From positions 248,001 through 312,000 of the forward strand of contig NZ_BJDI01000002.1 in NCBI RefSeq assembly GCF_005405065.1: 64,000 bases of DNA. Direction: 5' to 3'. This document shows, piece by piece, positions 44,942 to 53,323 of the stretch (position 1 is the stretch's first letter; every line of letters begins with the position of its first letter). A model generated the notes under the pieces. It ran no database searches, had not been told where the DNA came from, and worked only from the letters and a program-made list of their open reading frames with translations. This DNA is from Lactiplantibacillus nangangensis. GTDB lineage: Bacteria; Bacillota; Bacilli; Lactobacillales; Lactobacillaceae. Made by a program: the position numbers and the translations under genes.

Positions 44942-46726
44942 ATGGAAAATGGTATTAAAAAGTATGGTAGGCTTGTAATTGTCATTTTGGGAATGGTAGT
45001 GTTAGCATTTCTTTCAACATATCCAGCTTTTGCTGGACATTTTTTTGCAATTAATAATGATGGTGATATTCATCTGGCACGCTTGGAGTCAATCTATCAA
45101 GCACTTAAAGCGGGACATCTACCAAGTTTGATCAATTTTATTGGCTTTAGTCATCAGGGGATTGCAGTGAATGCCATGTATCCATGGCCAACTTTAATGA
45201 TTTTTGTGATTCCGCGGTTCTTATTTCAAAGTCCAATGGCTGGATTAGCAGTGGGTTTTTTTATTATGAATTTGATGGCTATTGTAAACATCTATTTGTT
45301 GATGAGGCGATTAAGCAGTAAGTGTTTAATTGTCTGGTTTGGTGTCGTGTTATACCAATTTAACTCCTATCATTTTCAAGTGATGTATACACGAGTTGCA
45401 ATTGGAGAAGCATTTGGGTACGCATTTTTGCCGCTGATATTTTTAGGACTTTATGAGGTTTGGCTTAAAAAACGTTCTGGAATTTTATGGCTTGGCCTTG
45501 GGATGGGGCTGGTTGCTAATTCACATGTATTATCATTAGTGATGTTTACGGTGGTAGTAATTATTGTAGAATTAATACGATTATTCAGAAGAGAATCTTC
45601 TTGGCAGGAAGTCTTAGCAATTATTCAGTCTGGAGTGTTAGCTATCTTGTTGTCTGCATACTCGTTATTCAATATTGCAACGTTGATGCTGAGCAATCGA
45701 ATGGTTTCTCCGGCACCTTCAATAATTCCGCTAGATCCCAATTATGGTTTTACGCGGATGTTAAGCAATACGATTACAGAAACTCCTAATGGTGCGCATA
45801 TGGGAATTGCGATTGGACTATTGATGTTAGTTTTGTTAGTCAGTCTTTTTTCAGTTCCACAAAGCGATTGGCAATCTTGGTATTTATCTGCGTTAGGTAT
45901 TTTGGTCATTGCGCAGAACTGGTTACCATGGATAAAAATGACAAATACGTCACTACAATATTTGCAATTTACAATGAGACTCTTGACGATAGTTGCATTA
46001 TTGTTGACGGTAGGCTGTGTATTATTTTTAAAACAGGTTAATTGGACTTCTGTGCCAATTACAATATTGTTTGGTTTATTTGTTATCACAATTGGTGTAG
46101 GAGGGTTGTATCAATATCATCTTCAGAGTAATCAAAACTTCAATTGGGCAAGACACAAAAGCGATGCAAAGCCAGCATTTAATACAACTCCTGAAAAGGC
46201 AATATGGCGCCATCTAACAGGTAAGAACTATCAGCAAAATGTCAATCAAATGACAATGGCTGATTATCATTTGAAAAAGACAGGTGCAAAAGGAACGCCT
46301 AAAATTACAGCACAAGAGAAAATGGAGCTGAGTGCAACCACTCAGTTGAATAAAACTAGTATTGCTTTTGACGATGCGCAAGCAAAAAAGTTTAAGGAGA
46401 CATTTGTGACCGATCAGAAGGTTGGGTTTAAATTTCATCATTTCCGAGCTAAACAAGTGAAATTGCCGGTAGTTGGTTACCATAAAGTTAACTATCAAGT
46501 GTTCGTCAATCGAAAAAGAGTGGCCTATCAACGGGTAGATGGTCAATTGCGAGCAAAATTACCAGCTGGGACAAGTCAGATTGTGATTTCAGTTGCTAAT
46601 AACTCACGGCATGCTGGTTTACTTTTCTTTTCTTTATTAATAGGGGGAGCAATGACGGTAGCATTATTTATTAAGCCTAAGCGCCTTTACGAGAGCCCTG
46701 GGAAGCATCAGCAGCAGTATAATTAA
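44942..46726 (+). CDS. large polytopic membrane protein, GT-C/YfhO-like; AT-rich gene
   Basis: A 594-residue protein with about 12 membrane segments in the first 400 residues, an extracytoplasmic C-terminal domain (about 405-565) and a last membrane segment. The loop after segment 1 reads INNDGDIHLARLES, comparable with the protein at 34427. It is a paralog in layout rather than in detailed sequence. Its codons use more A and T than neighbouring genes (many AAA, ATT, TTA, GAT), which hints at later acquisition. AAGAGGCTGAG lies upstream of the ATG. Probably envelope polymer glycosylation; acceptor unknown. Confidence 0.7.
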   Translation: MENGIKKYGRLVIVILGMVVLAFLSTYPAFAGHFFAINNDGDIHLARLESIYQALKAGHLPSLINFIGFSHQGIAVNAMYPWPTLMIFVIPRFLFQSPMAGLAVGFFIMNLMAIVNIYLLMRRLSSKCLIVWFGVVLYQFNSYHFQVMYTRVAIGEAFGYAFLPLIFLGLYEVWLKKRSGILWLGLGMGLVANSHVLSLVMFTVVVIIVELIRLFRRESSWQEVLAIIQSGVLAILLSAYSLFNIATLMLSNRMVSPAPSIIPLDPNYGFTRMLSNTITETPNGAHMGIAIGLLMLVLLVSLFSVPQSDWQSWYLSALGILVIAQNWLPWIKMTNTSLQYLQFTMRLLTIVALLLTVGCVLFLKQVNWTSVPITILFGLFVITIGVGGLYQYHLQSNQNFNWARHKSDAKPAFNTTPEKAIWRHLTGKNYQQNVNQMTMADYHLKKTGAKGTPKITAQEKMELSATTQLNKTSIAFDDAQAKKFKETFVTDQKVGFKFHHFRAKQVKLPVVGYHKVNYQVFVNRKRVAYQRVDGQLRAKLPAGTSQIVISVANNSRHAGLLFFSLLIGGAMTVALFIKPKRLYESPGKHQQQYN

Positions 46727-46865
46727 TTGTTTATCAGATGTTTAGATAGACGACAATTATAATTATTTGGCTTAAAATATCACTAATCAGAATATAAAAG
46801 CCCTCACGACAAGACTTAAAAAATATGGTAAACTTGCGGAAGCAAGAAAGGAAGTGCGATAGTTA

Positions 46866-47588
46866 ATGCCTGAACAACAGCCGACGCGGATGTCGCGATT
46901 AAAAGCGCGACAAGAATCAACGAGTAGTCGTAAGCGATCGAAGGCGCCTAAGACGCCCCAGTCACCAAAATCGCCGAAAACACCTAAATCTCCGAGAAAG
47001 AAGCGCCATCTCTCGTTATGGTTATTGGCTTTAATCGTGATTGCGCTTGGAGGAACCGTCGTTTATTTTGTCAAAGCGTCTACGGACCAAGACTTAGTTG
47101 AAACGACTAGCACTTCAAGCAGTAGCAGTTCACGTAAAAGTTCATCTTCAAAAAAGAAAAGTCATTCGAAAAAGTCAAAAAGTTCTAGTGATGCTGATGA
47201 CAGTACCACCGCTGATGTGAGCGACGGAACTGACACCGATACGACGGGCACGGACACGACGGCTTCGACGCCAAGTGCCGCGACCACGACTAGTCATGCG
47301 GCTACTACGACGACACAGTCGCATTCAACGACCACTCATAGTAGTGCCGCCGCGGCCTCATCGACGACTGCGCATAGTAGTCAAGCCTCAAGCAGCTCAA
47401 CGGCAGCTTCGTCATCGAAAGCTAACAGTAGCAGTGCTTCATCAGCGGCCTCAAGTTCGGCCACGGGTGACAATAAAAACTTTAGTACCCGTGAAGATGC
47501 CATCAAATATGGTGAATCACATAGTGGCAACTACACCGTCGTCAATGGCGATAAAAACGGGACTTATTATAAAGTGACGACTGAATAA
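46866..47588 (+). CDS. membrane-anchored Ser/Thr-rich protein with Lys/Pro N-terminal repeats
   Basis: A 240-residue protein with an unusual layout. Residues about 25-47 are cytoplasmic repeats of the type PK(T/S)P. One membrane segment follows (about 50-68). Then comes a roughly 130-residue extracellular region made mostly of Ser, Thr, Ala, Lys and Asp, with many Thr runs. A small C-terminal domain (about 203-240, NFSTREDAIKYGE, NYTVVNGDKNGTYYKV) ends the protein. The N-in/C-out topology follows from the basic N-terminus. The Ser/Thr-rich stalk would be a good O-glycosylation target. AGAAAGGAAG precedes the ATG. Function unknown. Confidence 0.78.
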   Translation: MPEQQPTRMSRLKARQESTSSRKRSKAPKTPQSPKSPKTPKSPRKKRHLSLWLLALIVIALGGTVVYFVKASTDQDLVETTSTSSSSSSRKSSSSKKKSHSKKSKSSSDADDSTTADVSDGTDTDTTGTDTTASTPSAATTTSHAATTTTQSHSTTTHSSAAAASSTTAHSSQASSSSTAASSSKANSSSASSAASSSATGDNKNFSTREDAIKYGESHSGNYTVVNGDKNGTYYKVTTE

Positions 47589-47682
47589 GGCCATGTTTGT
47601 TTAAAAATTTCATTCAGCGGGTTTGCTTTTGATTGCTGACCGGGTATGATAGCAGTAAAGCTAAAGAATCGGAGTGGTGGGA

Positions 47683-47970
47683 TTGACTCACAATGTTGAA
47701 GTGAAGTATCCAGCAATTTTTCGTGACGAAGGGACCTATTGGGATGTTCGTTTTCCCGATGTGCCAGCCGCACAGACTTTTGGTGCCAGCGTCCAAGTTG
47801 CTGCGGATAATGCGGCGAATGCCTTGGCCGTTGCGTTATTTGAACAGGATCCACCGCAAGCTTCCAATCCGCAATTTTGGCGGTTAGCTTCAACTGAATT
47901 CGTGGTTTGGATTACGATGGCCAACGTTGAATTCGGTCCGGGTTCCGAGACACCCAAGCCTATGAATTAG
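47683..47970 (+). CDS. orphan HicB-like protein
   Basis: A 95-residue protein with the HicB N-terminal partial RNase H fold: VKYPAIFRDEGTYWDVRFPD, then AASVQVAADNAANALAVAL-like helix. I place the start at the TTG at 47683 (GGAG 8 bases upstream). No HicA toxin-like ORF (about 60-80 residues, G.H..) is present on either side, and no C-terminal DNA-binding domain is obvious. It may be a solitary antitoxin-like protein with another role. Confidence 0.72.
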   Translation: MTHNVEVKYPAIFRDEGTYWDVRFPDVPAAQTFGASVQVAADNAANALAVALFEQDPPQASNPQFWRLASTEFVVWITMANVEFGPGSETPKPMN

Positions 47971-47978
47971 CGTTTGAT

Positions 47979-48012
47979 GAGAACGGTTTGCCAGTTGGCA
48001 GGCCGTTCTTTC
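47979..48012 (+). terminator. rho-independent terminator
   Basis: Stem AGAACGG..GCC / GGC..CCGTTCT with a T-rich tail, after the HicB-like gene. The DUF4931 start follows at 48034. Confidence 0.7.
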
Positions 48013-48033
48013 GTTTGAGAAAGGATCGAGGAC

Positions 48034-48801
48034 ATGCAAGCACATCCATTAATATTTGATACCAATATCGCCAAAGGAAAACCTGAAAATATTCGCCATC
48101 CGCACAATGATTGTCCCTTTTGCGAACCAGCCAACTTGACCGAAGTACTTGCCCAAAGTGATGATCGGATCTGGTTAATGAACAAGTTTCCAACGTTACA
48201 AGCGACTTGGCAAACGATCGTCATTGAAACCAGTGATCATCTTGGAGACATTGCGACTTATTCAAAGACGCAAAACCGGGCTATTTTTGCCTTTGCCCTG
48301 AAATACTGGCGAGAAACGCTTGCCAGCGGTAAATTTGAGTCAGTTTTGTTGTATAAAAACTTTGGCCCGCATTCTGGAGGCAGCTTACGACATCCGCATA
48401 TGCAGATCGTCGGCCTTACTGATATTGATGGTTATGCCAATGTGACGCCGGCCAATTTAACCGGTTATCCGATTGTCACCACGCGTGACCTCAGTGTGAC
48501 GGCTTCCGATCAACCAATTATGGGGTTTGTGGAATTCAATGTTAGCGCCGCTTGGAATGCGGTAGACCAACTCGCGGATGCCGTGCAAAAAGTGGTTCAG
48601 TATACCTTGAATGATTACTTTAACGGACGTTGTGATAGTTATAACTTGTTTTTCTATCCCGCCAAAGATCGGGTCGTTTGTAAAATTGAACCATTATTTA
48701 ACGTTTCACCTTATTACATTGGCTATCGCTTATCGCAAGTCGATACGCCAGAGCGGATGCGTGAAATTGCGGCCGCGGTACGGACTCATTTTAAAGCTTA
48801 A
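48034..48801 (+). CDS. DUF4931 protein, GalT/HIT-superfamily
   Basis: The 255-residue protein has a CPFC motif near residue 27 (zinc ligand in GalT-like proteins) and the nucleotide-transfer motif GGSLRHPHMQIVG with the HxH active-site histidines (about 116-128). It is much shorter than galactose-1-phosphate uridylyltransferase and matches the DUF4931 group of lactobacilli. Likely a nucleotidyltransferase or hydrolase of an unknown substrate. GAAAGGAT precedes the ATG. Confidence 0.82.
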   Translation: MQAHPLIFDTNIAKGKPENIRHPHNDCPFCEPANLTEVLAQSDDRIWLMNKFPTLQATWQTIVIETSDHLGDIATYSKTQNRAIFAFALKYWRETLASGKFESVLLYKNFGPHSGGSLRHPHMQIVGLTDIDGYANVTPANLTGYPIVTTRDLSVTASDQPIMGFVEFNVSAAWNAVDQLADAVQKVVQYTLNDYFNGRCDSYNLFFYPAKDRVVCKIEPLFNVSPYYIGYRLSQVDTPERMREIAAAVRTHFKA

Positions 48802-48850
48802 AAAGAATCAAGCAGACCGCCTAAAAACAGGTCGTCTGCTTGATTCTTTT
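48802..48850. terminator. bidirectional terminator
   Basis: Stem AGAATCAAGCAGAC / GTCTGCTTGATTCT with A and T runs outside, between convergent genes. Confidence 0.92.
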
Positions 48851-48864
48851 GGTTGGTCCCTTGC

Positions 48865-49182
48865 TTAATCGGTTGGACTAGGTGTCAATTGAGCTTGGAT
48901 TGCATCAATCAAAGGTTGACGTTGATCAAGGTCATCATCACATTCAAAAAAGGCCCCTAAATTTTGGGCTAGGATATCCTCGCCAGTGTCCATATAGCGA
49001 CAATCGTAACTGGTGAGTGAATAGTGAGTCGCATCATCCACCCGAGCAACGACACAACCTTGTGCTGCCTTGTGACTATTATCTGTGAATTCAACTGCGT
49101 AGACGATACAATCGGTATGCTTATTAGCTTGATAAATTTGAATACTTTTGGCGATATTATTTGCAATATCGGTTAATTTCAT
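48865..49182 (-). CDS. hypothetical protein, acidic
   Basis: A 105-residue acidic soluble protein (MKLTDIANNIAKSIQIYQAN start, FFECDDDLDQRQP near the end). The ATG at 49182 has AGGTG 6 bases upstream; an in-frame GTG at 49191 overlaps that site. No family recognised; no membrane segment or signal peptide. Confidence 0.65.
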   Translation of the reverse strand: MKLTDIANNIAKSIQIYQANKHTDCIVYAVEFTDNSHKAAQGCVVARVDDATHYSLTSYDCRYMDTGEDILAQNLGAFFECDDDLDQRQPLIDAIQAQLTPSPTD

Positions 49183-49334
49183 TTTCGACACCTCATTGCA
49201 AATTATAGCGATAATCGTCAGCTAACGCTAGTCTTAATTGAGCTTGAGAGAGGTTCAATCGTGGTCAATATGGTATGATAACTAATGAATATTTGGGCTA
49301 ATGAGCCCAGTGTAATAGAGTGGAGGAATGTCAC

Positions 49335-49667
49335 GTGCAAAACTTAATTCCAGGTGATATGCTGGAGGTCAATCAGAAGTTAAAATGGGAACTGGATACC
49401 GGGATGACCGCGGATGAGAGCAGTGTGATCCGCGATGCCGTGTTAGCTGGGACGCAATACTTCGTTGACGAAGCCCTTGAAGGCAGTTATTGGACGGTCA
49501 AATGGGACGCTAATCAACAAAACATTGATATTTATGGGTTGGATGCAACCGTGGTTGGCGCGATTAAACCAACCGGTGAGAGCTTGGAAGCCGACTTTCG
49601 GCAAAACTCACAAGGCCTCTTTATGCGAATTGAAAAAGAAGTCGCGGTCGTCGTTCGTAACAACTAG
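49335..49667 (+). CDS. hypothetical protein upstream of DUF960 gene
   Basis: A 110-residue acidic protein (MQNLIPGDMLEVNQKLKWEL start) with alternating beta-strand-like segments (SYWTVKWDANQQNIDIYGLD). It starts at GTG 49335 with GGAGG 8 bases upstream. It is followed 21 bases later by a DUF960-like gene on the same strand, so they likely form a two-gene operon. Function unknown. Confidence 0.68.
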   Translation: MQNLIPGDMLEVNQKLKWELDTGMTADESSVIRDAVLAGTQYFVDEALEGSYWTVKWDANQQNIDIYGLDATVVGAIKPTGESLEADFRQNSQGLFMRIEKEVAVVVRNN

Positions 49668-49688
49668 CTTAGAAGTGAGGTGGCAACG

Positions 49689-49997
49689 ATGTTTAATCAA
49701 AATGCAGAACGGTACGCAACCTTTGGCTTGGTCGCTAAATTGCCAAGTGAAGTGATTGATGGGATTTGGGGTGTGATCGATGAAGACTTGCGCGGGGTGG
49801 TTAAGCTGCCACGCGTGTTACAGTTTGCCTTGATTGCGCGACACGGTCAGGTCACGGTCGTGTTCGATGATCATCAGGACTCAATCTTTGAGTTCGATTT
49901 ACCGTTTGATTATCAGCGCAGCTTTCCTGAAACCGTCGCTGTTTTGGATGACGGTCAAAATCAAACGATGATGTTGCTAGCGGAATTAAATGCTTAA
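49689..49997 (+). CDS. DUF960-like protein
   Basis: A 102-residue protein whose start MFNQNAERYATFGLVAKLP and following IDGIWGVIDEDL fit the DUF960 family of small firmicute proteins. The ATG at 49689 has GAGGTG 6 bases upstream. It is the second gene of a short operon and ends at a long terminator. Function unknown. Confidence 0.68.
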   Translation: MFNQNAERYATFGLVAKLPSEVIDGIWGVIDEDLRGVVKLPRVLQFALIARHGQVTVVFDDHQDSIFEFDLPFDYQRSFPETVAVLDDGQNQTMMLLAELNA

Positions 49998-50002
49998 TAG
50001 CC

Positions 50003-50057
50003 AAACCAAAAGGACTGCCATGACTTAGATGTGAAGTCATGGCAGTCCTTTTGGTTT
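50003..50057 (+). terminator. long perfect rho-independent terminator
   Basis: AAACCAAAAGGACTGCCATG and its exact complement form a stem longer than 20 bp, followed by TTTGTTT. Confidence 0.92.
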
Positions 50058-50149
50058 GTTTACTCAGTGGGCATTACTTGGTAAATAATCGTGTTTAGAC
50101 ATTGTAACGCTTATAATCAAGGCATTCAGAGTTAAGGAAGTGACTTCTA

Positions 50150-50878
50150 ATGTCAAAAACCGCACAGTGCTTAGTTGACCAAGCAACTTATGATTTGGTC
50201 GATGGGATGACGATTCAAGAACTAGATCCACAACTACAGGCTGCCATTAAGCAGGCCTATCCAGCAGTCAAGCCCAGTTCATTTATTTGTAGTGAGCATT
50301 TAGTTGGGTATCGAATGCAGAAGATGGATCACATGATTGCCAAGGATTATCAGCAAAATCAAAAAATTAACCAGCGTCTGAGTCAAATTATGCAAAAGAA
50401 TACTTATCAAGTCGTTGATGTGAATCGTGAACTAGAAAACTCGCTGACGGTTGGTCAACGAGTTGCGGATGCCGTGGCTCGTTTTGGCGGGAGCTGGGCC
50501 TTCATTATTTCATTTGTCAGTGTCATGTTGCTATGGATGTTGCTCAACGTCTTGCAGTTATTCGGCTTACATTTTGATCCGTACCCATTCATTTTACTGA
50601 ATCTATTTTTGAGTATGGTCGCAGCCATTCAAGCCCCGCTCATCATGATGAGCCAAAATCGAGCAGCGGAGTATGATCGATTACAAGCTGTCAATGATTT
50701 TCGGGTCAATTCGAAATCCGAAGAAGAGATTCGAGTCTTACACAGTAAAGTGGACCATTTGATCCAGCAAGATGAACCCAACATGCTGGAGATTCAAAAA
50801 ATGCAGACACAGATGCTGGGCGAAATTCAGGCGCAAGTTAATGAACTCCGGCGCTTGCAGCAGGCTCATCGACCTTGA
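50150..50878 (+). CDS. DUF1003 membrane protein
   Basis: The 242-residue protein has an N-terminal soluble part with Cys7 and Cys48 (small metal or redox motif candidates), two membrane segments (about 116-139 and 145-168) starting at the DUF1003 hallmark ARFGGSWAFIISF, and a C-terminal coiled coil (about 175-240) rich in Glu, Gln and Leu. Function unknown; homologs are sometimes called CorA-like or cyclic nucleotide-linked. AAGGAAG precedes the ATG. It is convergent with the DUF368 gene, 1 base apart. Confidence 0.88.
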   Translation: MSKTAQCLVDQATYDLVDGMTIQELDPQLQAAIKQAYPAVKPSSFICSEHLVGYRMQKMDHMIAKDYQQNQKINQRLSQIMQKNTYQVVDVNRELENSLTVGQRVADAVARFGGSWAFIISFVSVMLLWMLLNVLQLFGLHFDPYPFILLNLFLSMVAAIQAPLIMMSQNRAAEYDRLQAVNDFRVNSKSEEEIRVLHSKVDHLIQQDEPNMLEIQKMQTQMLGEIQAQVNELRRLQQAHRP

Positions 50879-50879
50879 C

Positions 50880-51737
50880 TTATTTGTATTTTAATTCGAG
50901 ACGACTCATCCAGTAGCCGAGGGCGATACCGACCAGTAGGGCTAGCCCACTAAAAACAATGGTTGCTGCTGTTACGCCGGCATACGAAATACTTTCGGCG
51001 GCTTTGGGATTGGGTACGAGAATCAAGATGGTGCTAGCAACCACGATTCCCAAAATAAAGTGATAAACACGTGAATGGAATCGTTGAATTAGATATTCCA
51101 TCCCTTTTGAAAAGAAGACCATGGCGAGCGCACCGCCTAAGGTAATCGGTAAATAAACGCCCAAGAAATCTAAACGTTTAAAGCCAGTCAGCATTGGCGT
51201 AAATAGCCCTAGAATCAGTAGTAGGTTAGATGGACTGAGCCCTGGAACCAAGACGCCTAGCGCAATTAAGACGCCAGCGATGACAAAGCCCCAAAAATTA
51301 GCTGGAATCTGGCCAAATAGGTCACTCATAAAGAAGAGCAGTGTGCCACTGATAATCAGGGTGCCAAAGAACCATAAATAGTCAATGGTATCGCGTGGTG
51401 TTTGCGCACTGGCGGTTTTGGTGAGGGCCGGCAGGGTACCAATGATTGCGCCGGCAAACCCCCACAAAACGATCACTTGGGCATGCGCTAATAAATATTC
51501 CAGTGGCGCGGATAGCAACGCAATGCCAGCGATTCCGCCCAAGCCCACGGGGACAAAATACCAGAAATCGCGTTTAAAATTCTGCCGAAAGTGCGCCATG
51601 AAGCCCAGTAATCGTTCGTAAATGCCTAAAATGGCGGCGAGCACTCCGCCAGAGACCCCGGGGAGAATGAAGCCAAGGGCGATAATGACCCCTTTAAAAA
51701 AGCGCTTGAGTGGACTGTCAGTTGATTGCGTTTGCAT
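50880..51737 (-). CDS. DUF368 polyprenyl-phosphate transporter (PopT family)
   Basis: The 285-residue protein has eight or more membrane segments and the DUF368 repeats: GFILPGVSGGVLAAILGIYE near 20-38 and ALGVLVPGLSPSNLLLILGL near 155-175, an internal inverted duplication. Members of this family (PopT) were recently shown to return undecaprenyl phosphate across the membrane, recycling the lipid carrier for wall synthesis. AAAGGAG precedes the ATG. Monocistronic. The relation to the GT genes in this window is functional, not positional. Confidence 0.9.
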   Translation of the reverse strand: MQTQSTDSPLKRFFKGVIIALGFILPGVSGGVLAAILGIYERLLGFMAHFRQNFKRDFWYFVPVGLGGIAGIALLSAPLEYLLAHAQVIVLWGFAGAIIGTLPALTKTASAQTPRDTIDYLWFFGTLIISGTLLFFMSDLFGQIPANFWGFVIAGVLIALGVLVPGLSPSNLLLILGLFTPMLTGFKRLDFLGVYLPITLGGALAMVFFSKGMEYLIQRFHSRVYHFILGIVVASTILILVPNPKAAESISYAGVTAATIVFSGLALLVGIALGYWMSRLELKYK

Positions 51738-51826
51738 AAGAAAGCTCCTTTGAATTGAATTCGAAATTAAATTAGACTTAACATATCAAATCCGGTCACC
51801 GAAAGCAATTGAAATCAATCGAATGC

Positions 51827-51866
51827 GCAGTTACGAGCGGAATTCAGTTGCTCGTAACTGCTTTTT
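51827..51866 (+). terminator. plus-strand terminator in permease leader, candidate attenuator
   Basis: A perfect 12-bp stem (GCAGTTACGAGC / GCTCGTAACTGC) followed by TTTTT. No plus-strand gene ends upstream because DUF368 is on the minus strand, so it lies in the leader or promoter region of the permease at 51937. Confidence 0.65.
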
Positions 51867-51877
51867 AGCCTAAAATA
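51863..51877. promoter_or_regulatory. copy 1 of a shared 15-bp dyad element
   Basis: TTTTAGCCTAAAATA. The same 15 bases occur at 53707-53721, inside a perfect 19-bp palindrome. The dyad core is TTTTAG-C-CTAAAA. Candidate regulator binding site between the attenuator-like hairpin and the permease start. Confidence 0.5.
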
Positions 51878-51936
51878 AGCTAATATGAAAATAGCTGTTT
51901 TTTTATGAAAATAATGATCAAGAAAGTTGAGGACTT

Positions 51937-53286
51937 ATGGAAGATCAACATCTGGCACGAAAACTAAAACGCCGGCATGTTCAGATGATTGCCCTCGGTG
52001 GGGCGATTGGAACAGGGTTATTTCTCGGTTCAGGGGCAGCGATTAAGCAAGCTGGGCCCTCAATTTTATTAGCCTATGCCATTGGCGGTCTGTTTTGTTA
52101 TTTGATGATGCGCGCTTTGGGAGAGCTGCTACTCTCAAACACCAAGCTCCATTCATTTTTGGAATTTATTAATTTATATTTAGGTAAAAAGTTTGAATTC
52201 GCAATTGGCTGGACTTACTGGTTATGTTGGATCAGTTTAGCCATGGCTGACTTAACCGCGAGTGGGATTTACATTCGCTATTGGTTCCCTTGGATTCCGC
52301 AGTGGGTCACGCCGTTAGTGATTATCTTGATTTTACTGATTTTTAATTTGCTCTCGGTCAGTGCTTTTGGGGAATTGGAATATTGGTTCTCGATGATCAA
52401 AGTCGTTGCCATTATTGCATTGATTGTGACGGGGGCCATCTTAATCGGGTCAGCGGCTCACGTTGGCGGTCAAACGGTCTCAATGGGTAACTTGATTCAT
52501 CATGGGGGCTTTTTCCCGCAAGGCGTGGGTGGTTTTCTAACGTCGTTTTCGTTAGTTATCTTTGCCTTTACGGGGATCGAAATGGTTGGGATTACGGCGG
52601 GGGAAGCTGAAAATCCAGAAACTGAGTTACCGCGTGCGATCAATAGCCTGCCAATTCGAATCTCGTTCTTTTATGTCGGTGCATTGTTCGTAATCATGTC
52701 GATCTATCCTTGGGATCAAATTACGACGACCCAGTCACCCTTTGTACAAGTTTTTAGTGATATCGGAATCAAGGCGGCGGCTAGTATCATTAACTTTGTC
52801 GTCTTGACGGCAGCGTTGTCTGCTTGTAATAGTGCTATTTTCAGTACGAGTCGAACCCTGTTCACGCTGGCGCATGGTCAGAATGCCCCTAAATGGATGG
52901 GAAAAGTCAATCGCTACAACGTTCCGGCACGGTCATTGCTGTTTTCTTCGTTGATTTTATTAGTGATCGTTGTCTTAAATTATGTGATTCCAAGTACGGT
53001 CTTTACGTTGATTTCGAACGTGGCGACGACCAATTTCATCATTGTGTGGTGTTCGTTGCTCATTTGCCATTATGTGTACAAACGAACGACGGATAGTCGC
53101 CAAAATCCGTTCAAATTACCCCTGTTCCCAGCGTCAAATATTGCCACTTTAGTGTTCTTTATTGCTGTGACCGTGATTCTATGTTTTGATGCGGTCAATC
53201 GCTGGGCAGTTATTGGTTCCATTGTCTGGTTCGTCGGCTTATTGCTCGTTGAGACCGTGATTCGACGCCATCAAGTTCAAGCATAA
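51937..53286 (+). CDS. APC/AAT-family amino acid permease
   Basis: The 449-residue protein has 12 membrane segments and the amino acid transporter signatures MIALGGAIGTGLFLGSG (segment 1), and MVGITAGEAENPETELPRAI between segments 6 and 7. It resembles AAT-family proton symporters for neutral, aromatic or basic amino acids; the exact substrate is not readable. It is monocistronic. Its 200-base upstream region contains a terminator-like hairpin and a shared dyad element, suggesting regulation. Confidence 0.93.
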   Translation: MEDQHLARKLKRRHVQMIALGGAIGTGLFLGSGAAIKQAGPSILLAYAIGGLFCYLMMRALGELLLSNTKLHSFLEFINLYLGKKFEFAIGWTYWLCWISLAMADLTASGIYIRYWFPWIPQWVTPLVIILILLIFNLLSVSAFGELEYWFSMIKVVAIIALIVTGAILIGSAAHVGGQTVSMGNLIHHGGFFPQGVGGFLTSFSLVIFAFTGIEMVGITAGEAENPETELPRAINSLPIRISFFYVGALFVIMSIYPWDQITTTQSPFVQVFSDIGIKAAASIINFVVLTAALSACNSAIFSTSRTLFTLAHGQNAPKWMGKVNRYNVPARSLLFSSLILLVIVVLNYVIPSTVFTLISNVATTNFIIVWCSLLICHYVYKRTTDSRQNPFKLPLFPASNIATLVFFIAVTVILCFDAVNRWAVIGSIVWFVGLLLVETVIRRHQVQA

Positions 53287-53290
53287 TTAA

Positions 53291-53323
53291 AAAAATGCTG
53301 CGGTTATTAGCCGTAGCATTTTT
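53291..53323. terminator. rho-independent terminator
   Basis: Stem AAAAATGCTGCGG / CCGTAGCATTTTT after the permease; it touches the stop codon of the convergent gene. Confidence 0.85.

Noticed and set aside
47275-47577. Plus-strand 100-codon ORF inside the Ser/Thr-rich gene
   Set aside because: An Arg/His/Val-rich frame-shifted reading of the repetitive Ser/Thr codons; a compositional artefact.
47683-48801. Toxin-antitoxin pair made of the HicB-like protein and its downstream gene
   Set aside because: The downstream protein is a 255-residue GalT/HIT-like DUF4931 protein, separated by a terminator; it is not a HicA-type toxin.
51738-51936. T-box riboswitch before the amino acid permease
   Set aside because: The terminator is present but I find no T-box consensus sequence or specifier-like structure in the short leader.
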